DNA of 64,000 nt, from positions 77,027,512 to 77,091,511 of the forward strand of contig CM042151.1 in the NCBI GenBank assembly GCA_023376005.1, read 5' to 3'. The position numbers and the translations under genes are program-made. Shown in pieces: positions 42,801 to 52,789 of this stretch; the stretch's first letter is position 1; each line of letters starts with the position of its first letter. The notes below the pieces were generated by a model. It was not told the DNA's origin, did not search any database, and was given only the letters and a program-made list of their open reading frames with translations. The stretch is from Doryteuthis pealeii (taxonomy: Eukaryota > Mollusca > Cephalopoda > Myopsida > Loliginidae).

Positions 42801-44140
42801 ACCATTGTCCTTAATGGGCAGAAAGGTGCCAACAACAACAACAATAATTACATATCAAATCTATGTCTTTGTGCTTTTGGGAGACATTATAAAAATGCAC
42901 TTATTACTATTCCTCTCTTAAGAATGATGCTAGCTTCCCAGAAACTACAAAAGAAAAATGGTTTTAAATATATCCAGCAATCTCATCATTTTTATTACAC
43001 TCAGTTATTTTCCTCATATAGACATTATTCTATGGCTGAACAGAAACACAGAACATAAAAGTGCAAATTTTAACTGATGTTGTAGCTTTGGTTCTGAGCA
43101 AAAAACAAACTATTCTTTTCGTTCAAATAATGTTCTTTTAAAATCTGTATTGTATTTCTGTCAGTTACATAGAAGCTCTCAAACTCCAGAAAATTCTTGC
43201 AGACATAATTATATCTTTTTATAGTAAATAAATTTGTAATTCAGGCTTACAACAGTATTTTTGTTATTTTTCTGTGTAACCATTTTTTGTTACATAGGAG
43301 TATGTAACATCAAAATGGAGGCCTCATTTACCTCTGTGAATGTTAGGTACCACCAAAATTTCAATTTTCTCCAGATCTGGACTATGTTAAAACAATCTCC
43401 AAAATTTAGCTTCTAATTCTAAAAACTGTCCAAGTTGTGTCAATTTTACCTCAGAAAATGCTGGAGTGCACAAAATATTCAAACCATTTGTCAGCTATTT
43501 TTGTCTGTAAAATCAGTTCTAGTGCTTCCCTATGCCTAAAAATTGACTTATAATAACTTTTTGAATGGTGAAATTCAAAAGTACTATTAAAAAAGTCTCA
43601 TAATTAGCCAATTTTAAGTTATTAATGATTTCTTATTTATCATAGCAAGACAAAAAGGTTGGAAAAATCACAAAGTTACATTCCATCAATCACAAAAAAA
43701 ATATTTGTACCAAAATGATAGTTTGGTTTTTGCTCAGAATCGAAGCTACATCAGTTAAAATTTGGTACTTTTATGTTTTGTGTTTCTGTTCAGCTATAGA
43801 ATAAGGTCTATAAGGAGGAAAATAACAGAGTGTAATAAAAATGATAAGGTTTATTTTAGGGGCTGGATATATTTAAAACCATTTTTCTTTTGCAGTTTCT
43901 GTGAGTCTAGAATCATTAAAAATATTTTTTGTCTCCCAAAAGCACAAAGACATGGATTTGATATGTAATTATAATTGTTGGCACTTTTCTGTCCAATAAG
44001 GACAATGGTGTAGTGTCCAAAGAAATAAATAGATTAATAAATAAATTATCTGCATCTGTGCAAGTGACTGCACAGGCCTATCTCTGAGTGACAGTTGTTT
44101 CTCTCTCTTTGCTGTCAAAGCTACTCTACTCTCCACCAGG
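42600..44140. repeat. Large inverted repeat with ~500 and ~400 bp arms
   Basis: 42620-43110 and 43725-44140 are inverted copies. Outer parts are LINE 3' ends in tail-to-tail orientation. Inner parts (42840-43110 and 43725-43975) are non-LINE sequence with matching pairs such as TTACATATCAAATCTATG / CATGGATTTGATATGTAA, CTTTGTGCTTTTGGGAGAC / GTCTCCCAAAAGCACAAAG and GTTCTGAGCAAAAAACAAAC / GTTTGGTTTTTGCTCAGAAT. The unique centre is about 610 bp. It could be a long-TIR transposon whose ends co-occur with LINE tails, or an inverted duplication. Confidence 0.8.
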
Positions 44141-44450
44141 CCGCTCGATTTTCTGCAACTCCCATCCATGTGTTTGTGTCAATGTGGCATATCCTCATGT
44201 CTCTCCTGCAGACCTCTTTAAAGAATTGGCGGGGTCTACCTATCAATCGGGAGCCTTTTACTAATTCGCCATACAAAAGATCTTTTGGGATGCAGCTATT
44301 TGTATCCTCCTGACACGCCCAAGCTAGTGTGGGGGCCTCATGCAGAGGACAGAGGACATTTTGGTGCAATCCGGCACATCTGTTTTGGGCATTTTATCCT
44401 ATCATCGGATGTGCAGAATACGTCAGAGATACTGGAGGTGGAATTTGTTT
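43980..44450 (-). pseudogene. LINE C-terminal fragment
   Basis: An 82-residue minus frame (44369-44121) contains LAWACQEDTNSCIPKDLLYG, ELVKGSRLIGRPRQFFKEVC, ICHIDTNTWMGVAENRAAW. The zinc-knuckle end follows in another frame near 44100-44050 (SLRDRPVQSLAQMQ is the shifted reading). It is the inverted partner of the 42394 fragment. Confidence 0.78.
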
Positions 44451-44690
44451 AGATATATAATAACCCTTCAATTAACTTCTGAAAGTTGCATATTTTATAT
44501 CGAATAATGTAAGAGAGTGATTTTTCTTGTCGAGTTTGAGTTAGTGACATCAACTCATCTCTGCAAGCCATGATGGTGGATAATATCCACCACGTCCTCC
44601 ACGTACAACTGTTCCTCCATATTCAGTTCTGCAATGCTCCCAACTTATGTATCATGTTTACATTAATTTATAATTTGTTTTTATACACAT
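44451..44690. other. No gene seen
   Basis: Short stretch between LINE fragment and the next repeat. Nothing is supported. Confidence 0.4.
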
Positions 44691-45445
44691 TTGTCATGCT
44701 AATTTTTTTATCTGTTTAACCCATAGACTGGATCCTAACATGTACTACCATTCTGAGTTTAATGGTGATAAAGGAGTACTCCTCATTCCCTAGAGTTCCA
44801 GAAATACAACCTCACACTAGATGCCCTTTCTAGTAGAAGAAAGGTTCCACTAGAAGATATGGAATATTTGAAGGCCAAAGAACTAAAATAGTCACCTTAC
44901 AGCTTGGACCTACTATTAAAAATGTAAAAGAGAAGCAAAATTGGACAGAAAAAAGGAAGTAATTTTTTATCAACTAAAATTTAACATCTCATGACCAAGA
45001 TTTTTCAGTCATATACTACACCTAGTGAAGAATAGTTTAAAGAACCAAAACCCTGAAGTCTGGGGTTGTAGAATATGCTAATTGCACTTCTTTAGACAAG
45101 TAGCAACCCCCTTTCAATGGAGATGCTTAAGAAGATGAGCATCCATGACATTCCACTTAGATCCTTACTTTGGCTAGATGGACAAATCAATTGATGTCAA
45201 GTCCTAGCATGTAGTATTTGTTTAACCCATAGATTGATCTAACAGGTACTAAATTCTGAGATTAATGGTGATAAAAGAGTACTCCTCATTCCCTAGAGTT
45301 CCAAAAATAGAATCTCACCTCTAGATGCCCTTTCTAGTAGAAGAAATGACACATTTGAAAGGTCAGAGAGCCAAAATGGGTACTTTCTCACTTGGACCAA
45401 TAGACAAAGCTGCAATTAAGAAAAATTGGAAAGAGAAAAACGAAA
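44690..45445 (+). repeat. Tandemly repeated dispersed family
   Basis: GTTTAACCCATAGA to AATGGTGATAAA(G/A)GAGTACTCC to CCCTTTCTAGTAGAAGAAA occurs at about 44695-44845 and 45218-45345. Both are followed by a segment with AGCCAAAAT..GGTAC and CTTGGACC. The last segment also occurs at 63490-63620. The interval includes part of repeat X (45060-45200). Unknown identity. Confidence 0.65.
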
Positions 45446-45466
45446 AAAACAACTTTACCACAGAGA

Positions 45467-45566
45467 CCCCTGTGCTACTCATATGCGGTGTTGATGAGGG
45501 CTGGTATTGAACCAGTAACCTTGTGGTTCCCAGGCAGTTTCTGTACAGATTGAGCTAAACAGGCCC
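45467..45566 (-). mobile_element. tRNA-derived SINE head
   Basis: Minus strand: GGCCTGTTTAGCTCAATCTG contains an A-box-like TAGCTCAATCTG. About 32 bp later ACTGGTTCAATACCAG contains the B-box GGTTCAATACC within a T-arm-like stem (CTGG/CCAG). It continues into CATATGAGTAGCACAGGGG, shared with 16883-16926. The acceptor stem is not closed, so this is a SINE rather than a tRNA gene. It differs from the SINE at 40533. Confidence 0.82.
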
Positions 45567-46511
45567 TATATTAAAGTTATATTTTCAAGTTGAAATAATA
45601 GACAGGGAAGGACATGAAAAACAAAAAGCAGAGTGGGGGTGGCTGTGGGTGCAGGTTGGCATAATAATATCTACATATATTAGTAGATAAAAAGTGCAAA
45701 ACACATCACGGTACATATTTGATAGGTATCACCAATTTGTGTGATCATTTTCATTTCAAAAACAAATTAAAATTAAATTGATTATTTAAGGTCAAATTTT
45801 TCTTTAAATCAAAAAAAAAAAGCAAAATAATATCACATATGTAATTTATTTTTAATCCATTTTAAACAATTAAATTCAGCTAAAAATTTGATCAAATCGG
45901 CGCTTTGTGTGAAGTAGAGACTAAGACTTATAATAGTTTATGAGAAATCAATAATAAAAACATTAGATACACTATGTACAGAAAAATGATTAATTTTTTG
46001 ATATTGATTTAAATGAAATTGCTTTTTTTGTGAAAAACTAAAGAGTTAAAAAAAATCTGTCGTTTTTGTTTACAAAAAGTCAGCAAGAAATGTTTAAAAA
46101 TGTGGAGGCCCAAATTGATAAAAAAAGATGCCAAGAGTCAGAGATATAAATAAAATTTTCAATGAATTCTTTTTGTTAGATAACTGAATCATTTCAATCA
46201 AACTGATTCATTGAAAATAAATGGAATTTCTTTAAAATGAATATTACTGTTTGTGCCACCTATATGCGCCTTGAAAGCAATAATCTATATAGCTAAATAA
46301 TAGATCAAATTCATTTAAAATATGAAATGCTGAATTTCAAGTTTCATATTTTAAAAACAAATAATTATTTAATAACAAGCCTACTTTAGATTTGTTATCT
46401 AATAAGTTTTGGAGAAAACTTGATTGAAAAGTTTTAACAAAACAAATATTGATGTATAAGTTTTTCACTGATAATCTAAAAAACAATTATATATATATGT
46501 GTGTGTGTGTG
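45567..46511. other. No gene seen; ends in (TA)n(TG)n
   Basis: AT-rich. 45655-45850 resembles 48790-49010 (TATCTACATATATTWGT and GTACATATTTGATWGGTA, then ATTGATTATTTAAGGTCAAA). A short TA/TG microsatellite at 46489-46511 precedes the LTR. Confidence 0.5.
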
Positions 46512-47438
46512 TGTAACGTAGCGGGGTCAATTCGTAATATGTAACGTAGTGCCTTTTCTTTATGGCACTAAATTAGCGATATAAGTTGCATAGTGGGTTT
46601 GTTTACAACTCCACGCAGAATCCAGTAGTAATCATATGTAGTCCGCAACCCTTCCTCACTTCTTTTGGTCAAGGGAAGATATCACTTACGCAGGCCGCGC
46701 GCCTTTCGGGTATCAAGTTTCACAACTGTGCGTCTTCCGGGCAGGGGAGTTCCCATTCATAAAACGGTTTCTTTCGTCGTAAATAGAGAAAATTAATAAC
46801 ACTGTGTTTACTTTTCAGAAGTTTATTATATTCAAAACTTCACTATAACTTTTGAGAGAGAGAGAGAGAGTCCCTAATATTCTCTATCTTAACAAGAGGT
46901 ATTTTAAGTGGATTTAACTTCAGGTTTTAGTCCTTCGTAAATATCTCGGTGACAAACTTTTCTTATGGTCTTTAGCGACAACAGCTTACTAAACTCCGTA
47001 CGATCACTGCCTCTCTGGCTGACTTCTCTGACTGGCTCTCACTGCCTCCGATCCCGGACTGACTCTAACTCCAACTGCCTCACTGACTCCTTAATATAGT
47101 GTGTCTGAATAATCTTCCAGAAGTTTCTTCTTCTCGTATGTTCGAGCTCGTTCTGGACATAATCAAAGATTCGATTCCTTCGAATCACTCTGGTCAACCA
47201 GAGTTCACAAGCCTAAGATCAAAAGACTCTCTGCGCCCAAAAGACTGGATTTTCCTTAAACATAGACTTTTCGTCTCCCAATCTCTCATTAAAAGATTTT
47301 ATCTTTCTAACTCCTTTTTCGGCGATTCTACAAAGACCACTCACTAATATAAGAGAATCGGTAGTACATTTTTTTAAAAGTTTTTCTAAGTCTGGCACAA
47401 GGCCACAAATATAGGTGCTGGGTGGCGATTACGTAACA
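46512..47438 (-). repeat. Solo LTR, 927 bp
   Basis: Ends TGTAACGTA (46512) and TACGTAACA (47438) are near-inverted, with TG/CA termini. On the minus strand CTATATTAAGGAGTCAG (about 47098) is a TATA box followed by a GC-rich, GAGGCAGT-rich leader. AATATAATAAACTTC (about 46830) is a poly(A) signal. No internal coding region lies next to it. A TGTAACGTAG copy at 46541 duplicates the end. It sits in a TG/TA microsatellite, so target duplication cannot be judged. Confidence 0.75.
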
Positions 47439-48442
47439 TGTATATATATATATATATATACAAAAGAATGAAAAAAAATATCAACGTTTTTCATTTTTTA
47501 TATTAAATTCTCAGGTTTTCAGTAATTCATTTCTACAAGAGAAGATTTTATTCACACAGTAATTAGTTTCAAAATACAAAAATAATTGTGGGGTGACCTG
47601 AAAAAAAAAATCAGAAAGTTTTTAAATAAAATAACTAAAGTATTATAAAATTCATTCATCAACACTGGAAATTTCATTAAAATTGGATAATTCCCTGATT
47701 TTTTTATTTTTTTCAGTCAACGAGATTAAATTTATTTAGTAAAATACATTGGTAAAGCCAAAATTGGCAGTACCTAATATTTAAAATTTGAATTTGTATT
47801 GTAAAAATTCATCAAAAAAATTTACACGGTGGTGGGTTTAGGATTAGAATATCTAAATTGATTTGCTGATAAAAAACTGGAGTGGAGGAGACATTGTAAT
47901 ATATCTACATTAATTTGTCAATAAAAAGTGAGAAAAAAACCCTCAGAAAATGTCTATGTTTGGCCAGAATTATGCCTGACAATGGGAAGTAAAAACAGTA
48001 AATTAGGGCAGGAGTCCAGTAGTTACCACTAAAATATGTGATGTGATCTGTTTTAGGCAAAGTTTCAGTTTAAAAGAAGAAACGTAAATATTTTTTACCT
48101 TCTTTTTTAAATCTTGCAAAAAAAAAAAACTAACATAAGGAGTTGTTACAAAGATAAACAGTTAATTCAAAGAACAAATTATCCGATCGGTGAAAAATTA
48201 CTCACCATTACCTTAAGAAATAAGTAAAACAGCCCTTTTTTTTACAACAGGGTCAATTTCTTTATTAATATTTTTTAGCAAAATTTTGTATTCATGGTTC
48301 TTTTACTAAAAAAAAACTCCCATATAGAAACTTATAAAAATCTTTATCTTTATAGAAAAAAAGTTTCTTTAGTGATATTTTTAGCAGAATTCTGGTTCTT
48401 TAACTAAAGAAACTACCATATAGAAACTTATAAAAATTTTCT
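47439..48442. other. No gene; fold-back family fragment at 47590-47715
   Basis: 47590-47715 (GGGGTGACCTGAAAAAA to GGATAATTCCCTGATTTTTT) matches the 4740-4880 family repeat. 48145-48215 resembles the 21740 arm (GGAGTTGTTACAAAGATAAAC). Otherwise it is unassigned AT-rich sequence. Confidence 0.5.
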
Positions 48443-49363
48443 CAGGGTTCCCACTCGTTTTAGAAAATCATTTTCCAGGACGTTTCCAGGACACTTAAAA
48501 AATTTTCCAGGATAGCACTTGTTCACGGCAATTTCATAATTTAATCAATATTAATCTAATATTGACACATTTAGACAGTTTTATTCTTACTTTTTTATGA
48601 TGCAGGGTTAATCAAGTATCTTGGGTTCATTATAGATGATGCCTACATCAATCAATTAACTACATAGGGTGTCCATAAAGTTCATATACCCTTTAATGTT
48701 ATAAATTATTTTAAGCACACTGACTTTATAGACATCCTGTACAACAAAATTATCTGGCCTCCTGTTTTTACTGAATTTTTTTTAAACAGGGTGGTTTGTA
48801 AAATATCTAAATTGATGTGTCAATAAATGGGGGGGATTGTATAATATCTACATATATTTGTTGATAAAAAGTGAGAAACACATCATGGTACATATTTGAT
48901 TGGTACCACAAATTTGAGTGTTCATTTTCATTTTAAAAACAAATTAAAATCAATTAAATTGATTATTTAAGGTCAAATTTTTATTTAAGTCTAAAAGTAT
49001 GAGCATCGGTAAAAAAAAAAAACCCCAAAAAAAAACCAAATGATATTATATATGAAATCAACAAGTACCAGCCAATCAGAATCATTTTTACTGATAAATG
49101 AATATTTATGACTAATTTGGGAAATCTTGGGTAGATTCGGTGAGTGTTAAAAATAAAAACAAAAAACAAAAAACACTGTCCTTGTTATTTTACTAGTTAT
49201 ATTTGTTAAGTGAAACAATAACATTAATTTTGTCTCAGATAATTCTAATTTTCCGGGACAAATTACAAATTTTTTCCAGGATTTTTGACCCTCCTACTTT
49301 TTTCCATGTTTTCCAGTACTGGAAAATGTACATTTCATTTTATCAGGATGCGTGGGAACCCTG
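48443..49363. mobile_element. hAT-like MITE, 921 bp
   Basis: The element starts CAGGGTTCCCAC and ends GTGGGAACCCTG, a perfect 12 bp terminal inverted repeat. Subterminal TTTTCCAGGA / TCCAGTACTGGAAAA repeats resemble those of known hAT-type elements. No transposase ORF. An 8 bp target duplication is not clear. A 75 bp mariner-like MITE (48664-48742) lies inside. The right part recurs at 51737-52050. Confidence 0.7.
48664..48742. mobile_element. Tiny mariner-like MITE nested in the hAT-like element
   Basis: ATAGGGTGTCCATAAAGTTC and GACTTTATAGACATCCTGTA form an imperfect terminal inverted repeat of about 18 bp, flanked by TA on each side. It has about 40 bp of internal AT-rich sequence. Confidence 0.6.
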
Positions 49364-51736
49364 TCTTTCTGATATAATTATGTAGATGCTTATCTTTATG
49401 GAAAAAAGGAAAAATCATTTTTGTTGGTTCATTTTTTCATATTTCATAAAATAAGATAGTGTATTTCCACAATTATATTTTAGGAAAAACTTATTCAAAC
49501 ATATTTCATCAAAAGGCAAATAATGATGGAAATTTTTGTGAAAATCTGACCATTAATTGATTTTTCATAGAATTTTTAAAAATGCCTCAAGTCGTTGCTT
49601 GTTTGTGGCTATGTTACGTTTCAGTTGATTTAATGGTGTGAAAATGAAAACATTGTTTTCTTTCATGATTTTCATTATTTCTGTTAGAAATTTTTTAAAA
49701 AAAATCATTAGGAGTTGTTTTTGATGTTTCTTCTTTTGAATGGACCAAAAATTTTCAAAAAAATATTAACCTTTATGCAAGTTTCTTTGTGTTAAATATG
49801 GGAGGGGGTGTAAATTTTGCAGGGCAAATAGGTGGTACGCAGAGTCTGAGGTGAAAAAACATTAAAATTACAAATATTTTCCAGGTGGATGTGGGGAGTT
49901 AGTTATTTACATTGTAAAAAGGACAGTTACTTTAACTGAGATGAAATTGACATTTGATGAAAAATCATGGAAATTTTGTTCATATGCTTGATGCCTTACT
50001 AGTAGGTCCAAGGAGATGCTTCAGAAATTTGTGCGCAAATTTGGCTGTGATTGGTGAGTTATGGTAATATCATTTTTTTTATTAAATTGTTCATTTCAGT
50101 CGTGCATGCTATTACAAGTAGAAAACATTTTTTGATTTTCAGATTATACTTTTACCCATGCCAGTGTGTGTGCTGTTGTTGTTACCTATTTCTGTTTAAT
50201 AAGCCAGAGTAATCTCCCCTTGGTAGTTGTCTTTAGTTTCGCGCGTAGTTTAAAGAAAAACATTCATTGTACAACGTCTTCCTCATTACATTTTCAAACA
50301 CAATACATTTCTTTCTGTAAAAAAAAAAGAAGTCAGATGAATGAATATATAAAGAACTAAGTATGATAATTTGATTGATTATTTTATAGAGGATGGTATT
50401 TTAGGGGTAACTAATTTATAGTGGTTAGGGTTTTCAAAACCTCGTAGGTTATTTAGTCAAAGTACACATCAAACTATAAGAATATATTTATATAAGCACA
50501 TGGCATAAAAGACAAGAACTCACAATTAAAACAAACAACATTGTATTAACATGAAGTTTACAAAAGGTAATACAGAATACTTGACAAAGTTCTGTAAAAA
50601 GGTGCTTTTTGAAAAGTTCAACGTAAAATATAAGCAGAGATGTTATAAATATCTAAGGGAGAAAGAAAGTGGAAGTTTAAAGTCAACACAACAGCAGTTA
50701 GGCATAAGTTGAATGAATCTAATGTTTATCACCGATAGCGTGGTTATTTAGAGAGAGAGATAGTTCATACCTTCAGCATGTATGCGAAATGTTCTTAAAA
50801 AGGGTAACGTGAATTCCTTTAGGCAAGTTAGATCTTTCTGGTTGGAATATGAAAAAGTTGGCTTTAAATAGCATTCGAGTAGGCTCCGAAAAGGTCTATT
50901 TGATAAATTTCCTTTTAAGCACGAACGTCTCTTATTGGTTGAAATTGTACAAATTTTTAAAAAAAATTTCTTTTTACTAAGGTGCGCAATCCCATGCGCA
51001 AACTATTTATTTTTGTCATTTGATTTTTGTTTGTTGAAGTAAGAACTTCCGGTCTGCCACAATTTCTTTACAAATAAAAATGCCTACATAGCTGTATGTG
51101 CCACGCCTTGGCTGGATTAGATATTTTCCATATTTAACAATACACTTTTTAAATCTCATAGACGAATTTTATTTGATTTAAATAAGTGGGGAGATATTTT
51201 GTTTGTTTACATTCGTATTAATTGAGTGGTGTTACCAAATGAATTTTACCATTTGAATTTCAGATTATACACGAGTGCTATTTTTGAAATAAACTTTATC
51301 TGAGAATTTTACTCAAACTTTTTTTTTTTTTTTTTATAAATAATGGTATTAGTGACAATGAAATTAAAATTATGTCGATTCAATTGTGGAGATTGTTTTA
51401 TATCAAATTTCTGTGAAAATTATTTACAAAAAAAATATTCCTTTAAAATAATTTTTAAGCCTTGATAAATATTTCCTTTTTCTTTTAAATTAAATCATTT
51501 TAAATTATTAAACACTGCTGAACAAGATAATAAAGAAAATGTTACAGATAGATGTTTTGAATTTTTTATGAAATTTTACGTCTTGTGAAACTGAATTTAT
51601 TTTTTTGAAACCTTTGAGTCTTTAACAAATATCTCATCTTTAAAGTAGTTTGACAGACAAATTCATGTCTTGTTCATGTTCAGTGTCACGTAAAAATAAA
51701 TCAAAATATCACTACATGATGAAAGCAAAACTTCAT
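49364..51736. other. No gene seen; direct repeat at 49470-49845
   Basis: 49470-49845 matches 60800-61170 in the same orientation (ATTAATTGATTTTTCATAGAATT, GTTTCAGTTGATTTAAYRGTG, CTTCTTTTGAAT). The remainder is AT-rich; ORFs are at most about 64 codons and unconvincing. Confidence 0.5.
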
Positions 51737-52050
51737 CAGATGAAATCAACAAGTACCCACACAATCAGAAGCATTTTTACTGTTTAATGAATATTCATGA
51801 CTAATTTGGGAAATCTTGGGTAGATTCGGTGAGCGTTAAACAAAATAACAAAAAAACCCACCATCCTTTTTTATTTTACTAGTTATATTTGTTAAATGTA
51901 ACAATAACATTAATTTTGTCTCAGATAATTCTAATTTTCCAGGACAAATGTTTTCAGGATTTTTGACAAAAAACACGCCCTTTTTCAGATTTTACTGGAA
52001 AATTTACATTTGATTTTCCAGGTGTCCTAGGATGCTTGGGAACCTTGATA
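51737..52050. repeat. Right-end fragment of the hAT-like MITE
   Basis: GAAATCAACAAGTACC through GGGAAATCTTGGGTAGATTC to TGCTTGGGAACCTTG matches 49046-49363. The terminal repeat is degraded and the left end is absent. Confidence 0.75.
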
Positions 52051-52099
52051 TTATACAACATTGATATAAAATCTTATTCATGAACTGCAATAAAAAAAT

Positions 52100-52420
52100 A
52101 TATCTTCACCTTCTTTTTAGATAGATGAGCAGTCCATGACATGCAACACTTCACTTAGACCCTTATGTTGGCTAGATGGGCAGTCAGAGATGCCCCCTCA
52201 GATCAACTGGCTGGTCATGTCATGTATATGATTGACCCAACCCCATTGCCCTTGAGATGCAGAGGGGTAAGACACCTACCACCAATGTAACTACCTGTTA
52301 GCCATGGGTTGCTACCTGTAGTGCCTGAGGACAGGATTGTAATCCTGGGTGGTCTCTGACCCAGGTACTAAATGGTACCATGATAAGCAACACTCTACTT
52401 CAGCTATTACTTTGTCAAGG
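52100..52420 (-). repeat. Dispersed repeat X, partial copy
   Basis: CAGTCCATGACATGCAACACTTC through TTGGCTAGATGGGCAGTCAGAG to TGATTGACCCAACCCCATTGCC matches 61380-61510 and, inverted, 42060-42200. It is followed by an unassigned GC-richer 130 bp. Confidence 0.65.
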
Positions 52421-52434
52421 AGGGTCAATTTCTT

Positions 52435-52680
52435 TTCTTTTAGCAATTTTTAGAAGCCAAGGGACCCCTACCCAGGGCTAACACTTGATTTCTTTAAAAC
52501 AGTATTTGTATAAAGATCATTTTTGGATGGAACATGTTTCTTTGATAGCTGCTCTCTGTTTTTTCTTTTTTTCAATTTTCCTTTAAAAACTTATTTGGAT
52601 ATCAAGGGGCCCCTTCCTTGGGCTAACACTTGATTTCATTATGCATAGTATATACACCCAATTTTAGGATGGAGGATATT
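52435..52680 (-). mobile_element. Two copies of the 11305-type small element
   Basis: AGGGCTAACACTTGATTTC (about 52478) and GGGCTAACACTTGATTTC (about 52620), each preceded by AAGGGRCCCCT and followed by a GGATGGA segment, are minus-oriented copies of the element in loci B, C and E. They sit downstream of locus E in its sense direction. Confidence 0.65.
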
Positions 52681-52789
52681 ATTCGATTCTCAAATTCTAT
52701 TTTCTTTCCTTTGCCCCACTTGTCAAATCCTGTGTAAGTGAAACAGCAGAGAATAATTTTCTTCTTCTCCTCAAGGGACCACTTTGCAG

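Noticed and set aside
42696..43058. 120-codon plus ORF
   Set aside because: It is an overlapping frame of the LINE tail and the inverted repeat arm, with no domain.
45499..45566. Functional tRNA gene
   Set aside because: Same reasoning: no closed cloverleaf by eye, and it continues into a body shared with 16883-16926.
47099..47347. 82-codon plus ORF
   Set aside because: It lies antisense to the leader of the solo LTR and has no domain.
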